Source: Sedimentitalea arenosa | Lineage (GTDB): Bacteria; Pseudomonadota; Alphaproteobacteria; Rhodobacterales; Rhodobacteraceae | Length of the DNA: 64,000 nt | Direction: 5' to 3' | NCBI RefSeq assembly: GCF_016428585.1 | Contig: NZ_JAELVR010000003.1 | Coordinates: forward strand, 306,673 to 370,672 | In this document: positions 9,204 through 18,141 of the stretch, piece by piece | Position numbering within the stretch: position 1 is the first letter of the stretch | Layout of the letters: each line of letters opens with the position of its first letter | Translations under genes and position numbers: made by a program | Notes under the pieces: model-generated | What the model saw: the letters and a program-made list of their open reading frames with translations, nothing else | Databases searched by the model: none | What the model was told of the DNA's origin: nothing

Positions 9204-9956
9204 ATGGGCAGATTGAACGGACAGCGCGCGTGGATCACCGGCGGCGGCACGGGGACCGGGGCAGGGGCCGCCCGCGCGCTGGCAGCGTCCGGTGCGGAAA
9301 TCATCCTGTCGGGCCGTCGGACCGACGCGCTGCAGCAGATGGTCGAGAGCATCGAGGCCGAGGGCGGTGTCGCGCGTGCCGAACCGCTCGACGTGTCCGA
9401 TGCCACCGCCGTGGCCGAAGTGGCGGCACGTATCGGGACAGTGAACATCCTGGTGGCCAATGCGGGCCTGAACGTGCCGGATCGCGGGCTCGATGTGTTG
9501 CAGGTCGAAGGATGGCAGAAGGTGGTCAACGTCAACCTGAACGGCACGTTCCACCCGGTCCACGCGGTTCTGCCGGGTATGCGCGCCGCAGGAAGCGGGC
9601 TGATCATCCTGATCTCGAGCTGGGCAGGACGTTATGTCGGAACGCTGACCGGCGCGGCCTATAACGCGACCAAGCGCGCTGTGCTGGCGCTGAACGAAAC
9701 GATCAATCTCGAGGAGGGCGGCAACGGCATTCGCGCCACCGCGATCCTGCCCGGAGAAGTCGCGACCGACATCCTGAAATCGCGCCCGAAGCCGCCATCC
9801 CAGGCCGACATCTCGCGGATGCTGCAGATCGAGGACCTCGCCGAGACCGTACGCTTCGTCGCAGAAATGCCGCCACATGTCTGCCTGAACGAAATCGTCA
9901 TCTCGCCCACCTGGAACCGCTTCTACCGGGGGTTCAACGAGATCGACGCCAGCTAG
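9204..9956 (+). CDS. SDR family NAD(P)-dependent oxidoreductase
   Basis: The protein has 250 residues, typical of classical short-chain dehydrogenases. It shows the cofactor motif TGGGTGTGAG (about residues 11-20), the ANAG motif, the catalytic serine in LISSWAG and the YNATK active-site pair. The ATG preceded by AGGAAGGA is preferred over an upstream in-frame GTG. It follows the amidase gene closely. Its last four bases overlap the end of a convergent second SDR gene. Substrate unknown. Confidence 0.92.
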   Translation: MGRLNGQRAWITGGGTGTGAGAARALAASGAEIILSGRRTDALQQMVESIEAEGGVARAEPLDVSDATAVAEVAARIGTVNILVANAGLNVPDRGLDVLQVEGWQKVVNVNLNGTFHPVHAVLPGMRAAGSGLIILISSWAGRYVGTLTGAAYNATKRAVLALNETINLEEGGNGIRATAILPGEVATDILKSRPKPPSQADISRMLQIEDLAETVRFVAEMPPHVCLNEIVISPTWNRFYRGFNEIDAS

Positions 9957-10750
9957 GCGCGCGCCTTGCCGAGATGCAGTCCGGCATCCACCAATAGCAG
10001 CTCTCCGGTCACGTGGCGTGCGGCGTCGGAGACGAAGAACAAGGCCGCGTCGGCGATATCATCCGGACCCGATGCGGCTGCAAGCGGCGTGTTCGCCTCG
10101 ACCGCTTGCAGCGTCTTGGCGAACGCGTCTTCGTCCATCGTGTCCTTGAACCAGCGCGTGCCAATGAAACCCGGGCAAACCGCGTTCACGCGGATCTTCG
10201 GTGCGAGTGCTCGGGCCAGCGACAGGGTCATCGTGTTCAATGCGCCCTTTGACGCGGCGTAGGCCACGGAGGAGCCGATCCCCATGACCCCGGCGATCGA
10301 GGAGGTGTTGAGCACCGCGCTGGCGCGCCCGGTCTGTACCTGTGCCGCCACCAGCAGTGGTTTGGTCGCCTGCAGCATCAGGTAGGGGCCGACCACGTTG
10401 ACCTCGTAAATATCCATGAAATCGGCCTTGGACAAGGCGTTGAGATCGGAATGATCGCGCGCGTGACGGGTGATGCCGGCATTGTTGATCAGGATGTCGA
10501 GCCGCCCACGCTGCGCCGCGGCTTCGGCCAGAGTCCGGCAGCCGTCGGGATCGGCCACGTCGGCTTGAACGACCTGCACCTGAGCTCCGGCGGCACGGCA
10601 CAAATCAGCGGCTTCCTCTGCATCCGCCGCCGATCGGGCATAGTTCACGATGACATCGGCACCGCGTTCGGCCAGCTTGACCGCCATGCTCCGGCCCAAC
10701 CCGGTGGCCGACCCGGTGACCAGCGCGATGCGTCCTTCCAGATCCCTCAT
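9953..10750 (-). CDS. SDR family NAD(P)-dependent oxidoreductase
   Basis: This is a second short-chain dehydrogenase of 265 residues. It has the TGSATGLGRS cofactor loop near residue 12, NNAG, a serine-rich NTSSIAG strand and the YAASK catalytic motif. The start is fixed by a GGAGGAGAG ribosome-binding site; the longer open frame upstream is not needed. It most resembles 3-oxoacyl-ACP reductase or glucose dehydrogenase-like SDRs, but specificity cannot be assigned. It is transcribed toward the first SDR gene. Confidence 0.92.
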   Translation of the reverse strand: MRDLEGRIALVTGSATGLGRSMAVKLAERGADVIVNYARSAADAEEAADLCRAAGAQVQVVQADVADPDGCRTLAEAAAQRGRLDILINNAGITRHARDHSDLNALSKADFMDIYEVNVVGPYLMLQATKPLLVAAQVQTGRASAVLNTSSIAGVMGIGSSVAYAASKGALNTMTLSLARALAPKIRVNAVCPGFIGTRWFKDTMDEDAFAKTLQAVEANTPLAAASGPDDIADAALFFVSDAARHVTGELLLVDAGLHLGKARA

Positions 10751-10878
10751 CCGTTCTCTCCTCCTTGCGTCAGGCGCAGCGTGGCACCGCGGGGCGGGGG
10801 GGCGCAACCGCTATTGTCGGCGCGAAAGGATTGGCCTGCCGTGGGCTCTGTGGCATTCCGGCTGCAAAGGGGGCCGGG

Positions 10879-11559
10879 ATGGTTCATCGTTATGCAATCT
10901 ACGCGGTGCCGGACGGGCCGCTGGGACGGTTCGGAGCCGAATGGCTGGGCTGGGATATCGCCACCGGGTCTGCGGTCCCCCAACCCGGCGTGCCGGGGAT
11001 CGACATGGCCGCTGCGACCGAGCAGCCACGCCGCTATGGTTTTCATGCGACGATCAAGCCGCCGTTTCGGCTGGCGGAGAATCGGACGGCGCAGGAGTTG
11101 CAGGCTGCGTGTGCCGCATTCTGTGCGAAGCGAGCACCGGTCATTTTACCGGGCTTGCAGCTCGCTCGGATGGGTCGGTTCCTCGCGCTGGTTCCGTCAG
11201 CACCAGTTCCGAGGCTGACGTCGCTTGCCGCTGAGGTCGTACGAGACCTGGACGGGTTTCGCGCCCCGCTGACCGAGGAGGAGCTCGGTCGTCGTCGCGC
11301 GCGACACTTGACGGCCGATCAGGAGCGGAACCTGCTTGCCTGGGGCTATCCGTTCGTGATGGAGAGTTTCGGCTTTCATCTCACTCTGACGGGGCGGCTT
11401 GACCGCACTGGAATCGACGCGATCGAGGCGGTGCTCTCCGGGCGTCTGGCTGATCACCTGCGCGCGCCTTTCTCCATCAATCACCTGTCACTGGTCGGAG
11501 AGGACCCGGAAGGCTGGTTCCGCGAGCTCTACCGGATACCGCTGACCGGGCCGGCCTGA
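10879..11559 (+). CDS. DUF1045 family protein, 2H phosphoesterase-like
   Basis: The protein has 226 residues and begins HRYAIYAVPDGPLGRFGAEW, as in DUF1045 proteins annotated as phosphonate metabolism proteins. Two His-x-Thr motifs, GFHATIK (about residue 55) and GFHLTLTG (about residue 175), are the hallmark of the 2H/LigT phosphoesterase fold. DUF1045 genes usually lie inside phn (C-P lyase) clusters, but no phn gene is visible here. The 3' end overlaps the convergent GntR gene by 31 bases. Function remains open; a cyclic phosphodiester hydrolase role is the family expectation. Confidence 0.85.
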   Translation: MVHRYAIYAVPDGPLGRFGAEWLGWDIATGSAVPQPGVPGIDMAAATEQPRRYGFHATIKPPFRLAENRTAQELQAACAAFCAKRAPVILPGLQLARMGRFLALVPSAPVPRLTSLAAEVVRDLDGFRAPLTEEELGRRRARHLTADQERNLLAWGYPFVMESFGFHLTLTGRLDRTGIDAIEAVLSGRLADHLRAPFSINHLSLVGEDPEGWFRELYRIPLTGPA

Positions 11560-12221
11560 CGCGGCGCCTGGGCCGGGGTCTTCAGATGGGCCATCAGGTG
11601 GCGGAACTTTTCCCCCTGCACCGCGACGTGGTCGCGGATCGCGCCGGCGGCACCGTCGGCGTCACCGTCGGTCAGTGCGGCGACGATCGCTTCGTGCTCG
11701 GCCATCGATTGAGACATCCGCCCGCGCAGGCGCAGCTGAATGCGGCGATAGGGCTTCAGCCGGTGCTGAAGCGCAAGCGCCTGCTGCTCGAGGAACCCAT
11801 TGCCGGCCTGGCGATAGATGATCTGGTGAAATATCTCGTTTTCCCGGTAGTAGCCGTCGCTGTCGTCACTGGCGATGGCATCGTGACAGCGCAGGTTGGC
11901 TTGTCGCAGTTCCTCCAGTGCCTCATCACTGATCCGGGTGGCGGCGAGGCGCGCGCAGACGCCCTCGATCTCGGCCATGGTCTCGAACATCTCGACCAGT
12001 TCCACCGGGCCCGGCTGGCGCACGAAAACGCCGCGACGGGGCATCTGCACCGCAAGGCCCGAGGCCACCAGCCGCTGCAGGGCTTCGCGCACTGGCGTGC
12101 GCGACACGTCGAACCGCGTCGCCAACCGGATTTCGTCGAGTCGGTCGCCATCGGACAGCTGACCGGTAAAGATCATCTCCTCGATACTGTCTGCGATCTG
12201 GTCCGCGCGGCGCCGGGTCAT
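11529..12221 (-). CDS. GntR/FCD family regulator, probable malonate operon regulator
   Basis: This is a 230-residue regulator. The N-terminal winged helix contains the GntR recognition pattern FDVSRTPVREALQRLVASGL (about residues 38-57). It is followed by an FCD helical ligand-binding domain with the expected acidic/histidine metal ligands (for example ENEIFHQIIYR and MAEHEAIVAAL). It is divergent from the TRAP-malonate operon with a perfect TTGTATACAA palindrome between them, the arrangement of a local repressor responding to the operon substrate. It resembles MatR-type regulators of malonate utilisation. Malonate as effector is inferred from context. Confidence 0.9.
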   Translation of the reverse strand: MTRRRADQIADSIEEMIFTGQLSDGDRLDEIRLATRFDVSRTPVREALQRLVASGLAVQMPRRGVFVRQPGPVELVEMFETMAEIEGVCARLAATRISDEALEELRQANLRCHDAIASDDSDGYYRENEIFHQIIYRQAGNGFLEQQALALQHRLKPYRRIQLRLRGRMSQSMAEHEAIVAALTDGDADGAAGAIRDHVAVQGEKFRHLMAHLKTPAQAPRQAGPVSGIR

Positions 12222-12267
12222 GCTCGAAATTTAGCTGCAGGCCGTCATGTGCGCAAGAAGGCATTTC

Positions 12268-12277
12268 TTGTATACAA
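12268..12277. promoter_or_regulatory. Palindromic GntR/FCD operator candidate
   Basis: TTGTATACAA is a perfect 10-base palindrome with the GT-N2-AC core known for FCD-type GntR operators. It lies 46 bases upstream of the regulator start and 83 bases upstream of the TRAP binding-protein gene. A possible -35 (TTGACT, 12283-12288) and weak -10 (AACACT, 12306-12311) for the operon sit just downstream, so bound regulator could interfere with polymerase. Confidence 0.7.
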
Positions 12278-12360
12278 AATGGTTGACTCTGGATGCCCCA
12301 ATGAAAACACTGCGCGCAGGAGCAACCCGCCGGTCGAGGCGGGCGAAACGGGAGGACAAG

Positions 12361-13347
12361 ATGAAAACCAGATTTCTGACCGCGGCCGCGATGACGGCCC
12401 TGATGACCACAGCAAGTATCGCCGGCGCGGCCGAACTGCGCCTGTCGCATCAATGGTCGAACCAGGATGTGCGCCACCAGGTCGCCCAGATCGTCGCGGA
12501 CGAAGTCGCCGCCGCCGATGTGGACCTTGAGATCCGCATCTTCGGCTCGCAGTCGCTGTTCAAGGCGCGCGAGCAATACACGCCGTTGTCGCGCGGACAG
12601 CTCGACATGACGGTTCTGCCGCTCAGCTATGCGGGCGGACAGCGACCCGCCTACAATCTCACGCTGATGCCCGGCCTCGTGAAGAACCACGACCACGCGG
12701 CGCGCCTGAACGAAAGCCCGTTCATGGAAAGCATCGAGGCCACGCTGGCCGAGGATGACGTGATGGTGCTGGTGCACGGGTATCTGGCCGGCGGGTTCGC
12801 GGGCAAGGAAAAGTGCATGACCGCGCCCGAGGACGTGGAAGGCGCGCAGATGCGCGCGGCGGGCAAGGCGTTCGAACAGATGCTGGCTGGGGCCGGAGCC
12901 TCCATCGCCTCGATGGCCAGCTCTGAGATCTACAACGCGATGCAGACCGGCGTCCTGGACGGCGCCAACACGTCGTCCTCGTCCTTCGTGTCCTACCGGA
13001 TCTACGAACAGGTGGCGTGCTACACCCCGCCGGGAGACTATGCGCTCTGGTTCATGTACCAGCCCCTTCTCATGAACAAGTCGACCTTCGAGGGTCTGAG
13101 CGAAGATCAGCAGGCGGCGCTGCTGGCCGGGGCCGAGAAGGCGCAGGCCTTCTATCTGGAGGAAGCCAAGAAGGAAGATGCAGAATCGCGCCGTGTGTTC
13201 GAGGAGGCGGGCGTCGAAATCCGCGACATGACCGAGGACGAGTTCAACGCCTGGCGCGCGCTGGCGCAGGAAACCTCCTACAAGGCCTTCGTGGATGAAG
13301 TTCCCGGCGGTCAGGAGCTTCTTGACCAGGCGCTCGCTGTCGAGTGA
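12361..13347 (+). CDS. matP: TRAP transporter substrate-binding protein (DctP family), probable malonate binding
   Basis: This is a 328-residue periplasmic binding protein. Residues 1-23 form a signal peptide ending in AGAAELRLSHQW. The mature part has the DctP fold, with conserved basic ligand-contacting segments such as MRAAGKAFEQM. The start has a GGAGG box eight bases upstream; the frame is open further upstream without such a box. It is the first gene of a five-gene operon with permeases Q and M, then malonyl-CoA decarboxylase and synthetase. That order matches the matPQMAB operon known from Sinorhizobium meliloti, which is why malonate is proposed. Confidence 0.9.
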   Translation: MKTRFLTAAAMTALMTTASIAGAAELRLSHQWSNQDVRHQVAQIVADEVAAADVDLEIRIFGSQSLFKAREQYTPLSRGQLDMTVLPLSYAGGQRPAYNLTLMPGLVKNHDHAARLNESPFMESIEATLAEDDVMVLVHGYLAGGFAGKEKCMTAPEDVEGAQMRAAGKAFEQMLAGAGASIASMASSEIYNAMQTGVLDGANTSSSSFVSYRIYEQVACYTPPGDYALWFMYQPLLMNKSTFEGLSEDQQAALLAGAEKAQAFYLEEAKKEDAESRRVFEEAGVEIRDMTEDEFNAWRALAQETSYKAFVDEVPGGQELLDQALAVE

Positions 13348-13365
13348 TGCGCGGTTGACGACAAG

Positions 13366-13390
13366 GGCGCGGGGGGCTGTCTCCCGCGCC
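13366..13390 (+). other. Intercistronic hairpin between TRAP P and Q genes
   Basis: GGCGCGGG (13366-13373) pairs exactly with CCCGCGCC (13383-13390). No T-run follows, so it is not a standard terminator. Hairpins at this place after abundant binding-protein genes often stabilise the upstream transcript or cause partial termination, giving more binding protein than permease. Confidence 0.5.
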
Positions 13391-13425
13391 TTAGAGATTT
13401 TGACCAAGACGAAAGAGGGCGCGCC

Positions 13426-13974
13426 ATGGCGACCCAAAGCTCTGCCACGGTCGCAAAGACCGGCCGAAACCCTTTCCTGCGCACCGTTGCCGCCATCTCG
13501 ACCTTCGCGGGCTGGTGTTCGGCGGCGATGATCGTCGCAGCGGTGGCGATCACCTGCCAGATGATCTTCGTGCGCTTCGTGCTGAACGGATCCACCACGT
13601 GGCAGACCGAGGCGGTCGTCTACCTGATGATCGCAGCGACGCTGATCGGTCTGTCCTATGTCCAGAGGTTGCGCGGTCACGTGAACGTGGACCTCGTCCC
13701 GCTCGTGCTGCCGATGCCGATGCGCCGTGCAATGGCGATGCTGACGCTGGGCTTGTCGATCGCCATCGTGGCGGTGATGACGTTCTATGGCTATGAGTTC
13801 TGGCACTTTGCATGGGAGCGCGGCTGGCGGTCCGATACCGTCTGGGGGCCGAAGCTGTGGATCCCCTACCTCGCTCTGCCGCTGGGGCTGGGCCTTCTGC
13901 TGCTGCAACTGGTGGCCGATTTCGTGGCCCTCGTGCTGCGCATAGACAAGCCTTTCGGATTGGAGGCCAACTGA
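13426..13974 (+). CDS. matQ: TRAP transporter small permease subunit (DctQ family)
   Basis: The protein has 182 residues with four hydrophobic segments (about 29-50, 62-80, 102-122 and 142-165), the standard topology of DctQ small permeases. The segment ending in GLSYVQRLRGHVNVDLV matches the conserved loop of the family. It lies 78 bases after the binding-protein gene and overlaps the next start as TGATG. It bridges the periplasmic protein and the large permease in the inner membrane. Confidence 0.92.
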   Translation: MATQSSATVAKTGRNPFLRTVAAISTFAGWCSAAMIVAAVAITCQMIFVRFVLNGSTTWQTEAVVYLMIAATLIGLSYVQRLRGHVNVDLVPLVLPMPMRRAMAMLTLGLSIAIVAVMTFYGYEFWHFAWERGWRSDTVWGPKLWIPYLALPLGLGLLLLQLVADFVALVLRIDKPFGLEAN

Positions 13975-15290
13975 TGGATCCGCTCACCCTCGGCGGGCTG
14001 GTCGCGCTCGCCACCATTCTCGTTCTGTTTTCGGGCGTTTCCGTCGCGATCGGTCTGCTGATCGTCTCCGCCGGGTTCCTGATCCTCTTTGACGGGATGC
14101 GGTCGCTCGAACTGATGCCCGAGATCATGTTCGGGAAGCTGGACAATTTCGCGCTGCTGTCGATCCCGATGTTCATCATCATGGGGGCCTCGATCGCCTC
14201 GACCCGGGCGGGCGCCGATCTTTACGAGGCGCTGGAACGCTGGTTGACGCGCGTGCCCGGCGGGCTGGTCATCTCAAACCTCGGGGCCTGCGCGCTGTTC
14301 TCTGCGATGTCGGGGTCCAGCCCCGCGACCTGTGCCGCCATCGGCAAAATGGGCATTCCGGAGATGCGCAAACGGGGCTACCCGGACGGGATTGCCGCCG
14401 GTTCCATCGCCGCAGGCGGCACGCTGGGCATCCTGATCCCGCCCTCGGTCACCATGATCGTCTATGGCATCGCCACCGAAACCTCGATCGGGCGGCTGTT
14501 CCTTGCGGGCGTGATCCCGGGTCTGCTGCTGGTGGCGCTGTTCATGGCGTGGTCGCTCTATGCCACCTGGCGGTCGGGCAACACCGCGGTTCTGTCCTCG
14601 CGCAGTTACAGTTGGCGTGAGCGGATCGAGATCCTGCCCCGCGTTCTGCCCTTCCTCTTCATCATCCTCGGCGTGCTCTATGCCATGTATGGCGGTATCG
14701 CGACGCCAAGCGAGACCGCCGCCGTCGGGGCGCTGCTGTGTCTGCTGATCGCGGTCGTGATTTACAAGCTCTGGAACCCGCGTGACCTGTGGACGGTGCT
14801 GCGCGACAGCACCCGCGAAAGCGTGATGATCCTGTTCATCATCGCCGCTGCGGGCGTGTTCTCCTATATGCTGTCGAGTCTCTTCATCACACAGTCCATC
14901 GCCGAATGGATCGGCACACTGGACGTCAACCGCTGGGTTCTGATGGCCGCGGTCAACGTCTTCCTGCTGATCGCCGGGTTCTTCCTGCCGCCGGTGGCCG
15001 TGATCCTCATGGCCGCGCCGATCCTGCTGCCGATCATCACCACCGCCGGGTTCGACCCGATCTGGTTCGCGGTTGTGCTGACGATCAACATGGAGATCGG
15101 CCTGATCAGTCCGCCTGTCGGTCTGAACCTCTATGTCATCAACGGCATCGCGCCCGACATTTCGCTGAAGACCATCCTCATGGGGTCCTTGCCCTTCGTC
15201 GCCTGCATGGTGCTCGCCATCATTCTGCTGTGTGTGTTCCCGGAACTTGCCACCTGGTTGCCCGATGCCGTCATGGGGACCGCGGTATGA
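13974..15290 (+). CDS. matM: TRAP transporter large permease subunit (DctM family)
   Basis: This is a 438-residue integral membrane protein of the DctM family, with about twelve hydrophobic segments. Family motifs include SGSSPATCAAIGKMGIPEM, GGTLGILIPPSVTMIVYGI and the PSETAAVGA segment. It forms the sodium-coupled channel of the TRAP system. The start overlaps the matQ stop, and its own stop overlaps the malonyl-CoA decarboxylase start as ATGA, so transporter and enzymes are translated as a chain. Confidence 0.93.
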   Translation: MDPLTLGGLVALATILVLFSGVSVAIGLLIVSAGFLILFDGMRSLELMPEIMFGKLDNFALLSIPMFIIMGASIASTRAGADLYEALERWLTRVPGGLVISNLGACALFSAMSGSSPATCAAIGKMGIPEMRKRGYPDGIAAGSIAAGGTLGILIPPSVTMIVYGIATETSIGRLFLAGVIPGLLLVALFMAWSLYATWRSGNTAVLSSRSYSWRERIEILPRVLPFLFIILGVLYAMYGGIATPSETAAVGALLCLLIAVVIYKLWNPRDLWTVLRDSTRESVMILFIIAAAGVFSYMLSSLFITQSIAEWIGTLDVNRWVLMAAVNVFLLIAGFFLPPVAVILMAAPILLPIITTAGFDPIWFAVVLTINMEIGLISPPVGLNLYVINGIAPDISLKTILMGSLPFVACMVLAIILLCVFPELATWLPDAVMGTAV

Positions 15291-16534
15291 GCTTTCTCGC
15301 CGACCTGCTTTCCACCGTGCTCGAGCGGCGTTATCGCGGCGACGCTCAACCGGACCAGAGTGGACGCTCGATCGAGGATCTGTGCCACGACCTGCTGGGT
15401 AATTCCGGCGAGGTATCCGGAATGGTGCTGGCCCGGCACGTGCTCGACCGCTATGCGGCGATGAGCGAGGAGGAGAAACGCGCCTTCTTCAGCTTCCTCG
15501 TGCGTGACCTCGGTGTCGATCCGCAGGCGATCCGCGACGCCGCCGATGCTTATGAAGACGCGCCCGGCAAGGCGACCTATCGCGCGCTCTTGGCCGCGTC
15601 CGAAGCCCGGCGGCAAGAGCTGGCCCGCCGGTTGAACCAGGTGCCCGGCGCGACCGGCCAGTTGGTCGAGATGCGCAAGGACCTGCTCCGCATGACCCGC
15701 GACATGCCCGACCTTTCGATGGTCGACCTGGATTTCCGGCATCTCTTCGCGTCGTGGTTCAATCGCGGTTTCCTGGTGCTGCGGCCGATCAATTGGGAAA
15801 GCCCTGCAGGCATCCTCGAGAAAATCATCGCCTACGAGGCGGTGCACGCAATCCAGAGTTGGGATGATCTGCGCAACCGCGTGCAACCCGAGGATCGACG
15901 CTGCTTCGCCTTTTTCCATCCATCAATGCCGGATGAACCGTTGATCTTCGTCGAGGTGGCGCTGACGCAAGGTGTTCCCGGATCCGTGCAGAACCTTCTG
16001 ACCGACGAGCGCGCGGTCGTTCCGGCGCAGGAGGCCGACACGGCGGTGTTCTACTCGATCTCCAACTGTCAGGACGGGCTGGCCGGTATCTCTTTCGGCA
16101 ACTCGCTGATCAAGCAGGTGGTCGCGGATCTGTCGCGCGAACTGCCTGACCTCAAGTGTTTTGTAACGCTATCGCCGATCCCGGGCCTGACCGCGTGGGC
16201 TCGCGAAACCGGCGCGCGGATGCCCGACGGCACGGCCGAACGCCAGCGCCAGTTTGCCGCGAACTACCTGCTGAACGCCAAACGCGCCGATGGTGCGCCC
16301 TACGATCCGGTGGCACGCTTTCATCTCGGCAACGGAGCGCAAGTTCATGCGGTCCATGCGGATGCCGATGTTTCCGAGAACGGGATCGCGCAGTCGGGCG
16401 GCACAATGGTCAATTATATCTATGACCTGTCCTTGATTTCACGCAACCATGAGCGCTATGCCGCGGACTGGAACGTCGCTGCGTCGCCCGAGGTTCGCGC
16501 TCTGGCGCAGGCGGTTCAGCCCGAGACCGCGTAA
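15287..16534 (+). CDS. matA: Malonyl-CoA decarboxylase
   Basis: The 415-residue protein matches malonyl-CoA decarboxylase, which converts malonyl-CoA to acetyl-CoA and CO2. An N-terminal helical domain (about 1-150) is followed by the acetyltransferase-like catalytic domain containing CFAFFHPSMPDEPLIFVEVALT, the serine in SISNCQDGLAGISFG, and the FHLGNGAQ histidine motif near residue 345. The start overlaps the transporter stop by four bases; the frame is open far upstream but only as a shadow of the permease. It pairs with MatB downstream to complete malonate catabolism. Confidence 0.95.
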   Translation: MSFLADLLSTVLERRYRGDAQPDQSGRSIEDLCHDLLGNSGEVSGMVLARHVLDRYAAMSEEEKRAFFSFLVRDLGVDPQAIRDAADAYEDAPGKATYRALLAASEARRQELARRLNQVPGATGQLVEMRKDLLRMTRDMPDLSMVDLDFRHLFASWFNRGFLVLRPINWESPAGILEKIIAYEAVHAIQSWDDLRNRVQPEDRRCFAFFHPSMPDEPLIFVEVALTQGVPGSVQNLLTDERAVVPAQEADTAVFYSISNCQDGLAGISFGNSLIKQVVADLSRELPDLKCFVTLSPIPGLTAWARETGARMPDGTAERQRQFAANYLLNAKRADGAPYDPVARFHLGNGAQVHAVHADADVSENGIAQSGGTMVNYIYDLSLISRNHERYAADWNVAASPEVRALAQAVQPETA

Positions 16535-16545
16535 GGAAGACCCAG

Positions 16546-18057
16546 ATGGCCAATCCCCTGTTCGACACCCTGTTCGGAAAGCATGCGGGCAAGAGCACGC
16601 CCTTCCTCCATCTCGCGGATGGATCGACCGTGACCCACGCGGCGTTCCTGGCGCAGACGGCGCAATTCGCCCATGCCCTGCGTGGACTTGGGGCAGGGCC
16701 CGGGGATCGTGTGGCGGTCCAGATCGAGAAATCGCCTGAGGCCCTCGCGATCTATGCCGCCTGTGTGCAGGCCGGGATCGTCTTTCTGCCGCTCAACACC
16801 GCCTACACGGCGGACGAGCTCGCCTATTTCGTCGACAACAGCGGCGCACGGATCCTTGTCTGCGACGGTGCCAAGCGCGACGCGCTCGCTCCGGTCGCAA
16901 AGGCGGCCGGCGCCCGGCTCGAAACGCTCGATGCGGACGGAAGCGGGTCGCTGCGCGCGCTGGCCGACGCGGAGTCCGATACTTTCGCAACCGAGGACCG
17001 CAGTGCCGATGATCTCGCGGCCTTCCTCTATACGTCCGGCACCACGGGCCGGTCCAAGGGCGCGATGCTGACCCAGGAAAACCTGCTGTCGAATGCAGAG
17101 GTTCTGGCCGACTACTGGCGGTTCTCCGACGCCGACGTGCTGCTGCACGCATTGCCGATCTTTCACACCCACGGCCTGTTCGTGGCGACGAACATCACGC
17201 TGATCGCGGGCGGCGCGATGATCTTTCTGCCTCGCTTCGATCAGGACCAGATCATCGCCGAACTGCCTCGCGCCACCACGATGATGGGCGTTCCGACCTT
17301 CTACACGCGCCTTCTGAACGACGACCGTTTCACCCGTGATCTCGTCGCGCATATGCGGCTCTTCGTGTCCGGCAGCGCGCCGCTTCTGGCGGAAACCCAC
17401 GTGCAGTTCGAGCAGCGCACGGGTCACCGTATCCTCGAACGCTACGGCATGACCGAAACTAACATGAACACCTCCAACCCCTATGACGGCGACCGCCGCG
17501 CGGGGACCGTCGGGTTTCCGCTGCCGGGGGTCGAGCTGAAGATCACCGATCCGGCCAGCGGTGACACTCTGCCCACGGGCGAGATCGGCCAGATCGAGGT
17601 GCGTGGGCCCAACGTTTTCAAGGGGTATTGGCAGATGCCCGAAAAAACCCGCGAAGAGCTGCGTGAGGACGGCTTCTTCATCACCGGCGACCTCGGCCGG
17701 GTCGACGCGGACGGCTATGTCCACATCGTCGGGCGCAACAAGGATCTGATCATCTCGGGCGGTTACAACATCTATCCCAAGGAGATCGAACTGCTGCTCG
17801 ACGAACAACCGGGCGTGCTGGAAAGCGCCGTGATCGGCGTGCCGCACCCGGATTTCGGCGAGACCGTCGTTGGCGTCTTGGTCGCAAAGCCCGGCGCGAC
17901 GCTCGATATCGATGCGATCGGCTCCGCGGCGGGACAGAGCCTTGCCCGGTTCAAGCATCCGCGCAAGTTGATCGTGGTCGACGATCTTCCGCGCAACACT
18001 ATGGGCAAGGTGCAGAAGAACCTGTTGCGTGACCGGTTCGGCGACCTTTTCACCTGA
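16546..18057 (+). CDS. matB: Malonyl-CoA synthetase
   Basis: This is a 503-residue member of the acyl-activating (AMP-binding) family. The P-loop-like motif LYTSGTTGRSKGAML lies at about residues 160-174, ERYGMTETNM is the A5 motif, GDLGRVDADGYVHIVGR follows, and the C-terminal catalytic lysine is in PRNTMGKVQK. Length and the position directly after malonyl-CoA decarboxylase identify it as the MatB type, which activates malonate with ATP and CoA. It ends the operon; no clear terminator follows. Confidence 0.95.
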   Translation: MANPLFDTLFGKHAGKSTPFLHLADGSTVTHAAFLAQTAQFAHALRGLGAGPGDRVAVQIEKSPEALAIYAACVQAGIVFLPLNTAYTADELAYFVDNSGARILVCDGAKRDALAPVAKAAGARLETLDADGSGSLRALADAESDTFATEDRSADDLAAFLYTSGTTGRSKGAMLTQENLLSNAEVLADYWRFSDADVLLHALPIFHTHGLFVATNITLIAGGAMIFLPRFDQDQIIAELPRATTMMGVPTFYTRLLNDDRFTRDLVAHMRLFVSGSAPLLAETHVQFEQRTGHRILERYGMTETNMNTSNPYDGDRRAGTVGFPLPGVELKITDPASGDTLPTGEIGQIEVRGPNVFKGYWQMPEKTREELREDGFFITGDLGRVDADGYVHIVGRNKDLIISGGYNIYPKEIELLLDEQPGVLESAVIGVPHPDFGETVVGVLVAKPGATLDIDAIGSAAGQSLARFKHPRKLIVVDDLPRNTMGKVQKNLLRDRFGDLFT

Positions 18058-18078
18058 CCGCGCGCTGCTTTTTCCGCG

Positions 18079-18108
18079 TTGACAGCGGGCCCGCTGCGCT
18101 CTTATAGG
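18079..18108 (+). promoter_or_regulatory. metZ: Predicted sigma-70 promoter for the metZ riboswitch transcript
   Basis: TTGACA (18079-18084) is followed after 18 bases by TATAGG (18103-18108), a good -35/-10 pair for this group. It lies about 34 bases upstream of the SAM-II riboswitch. Confidence 0.7.
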
Positions 18109-18141
18109 CAAAGCATCGTTCAGCCGGTTCCGGCTGACCGT

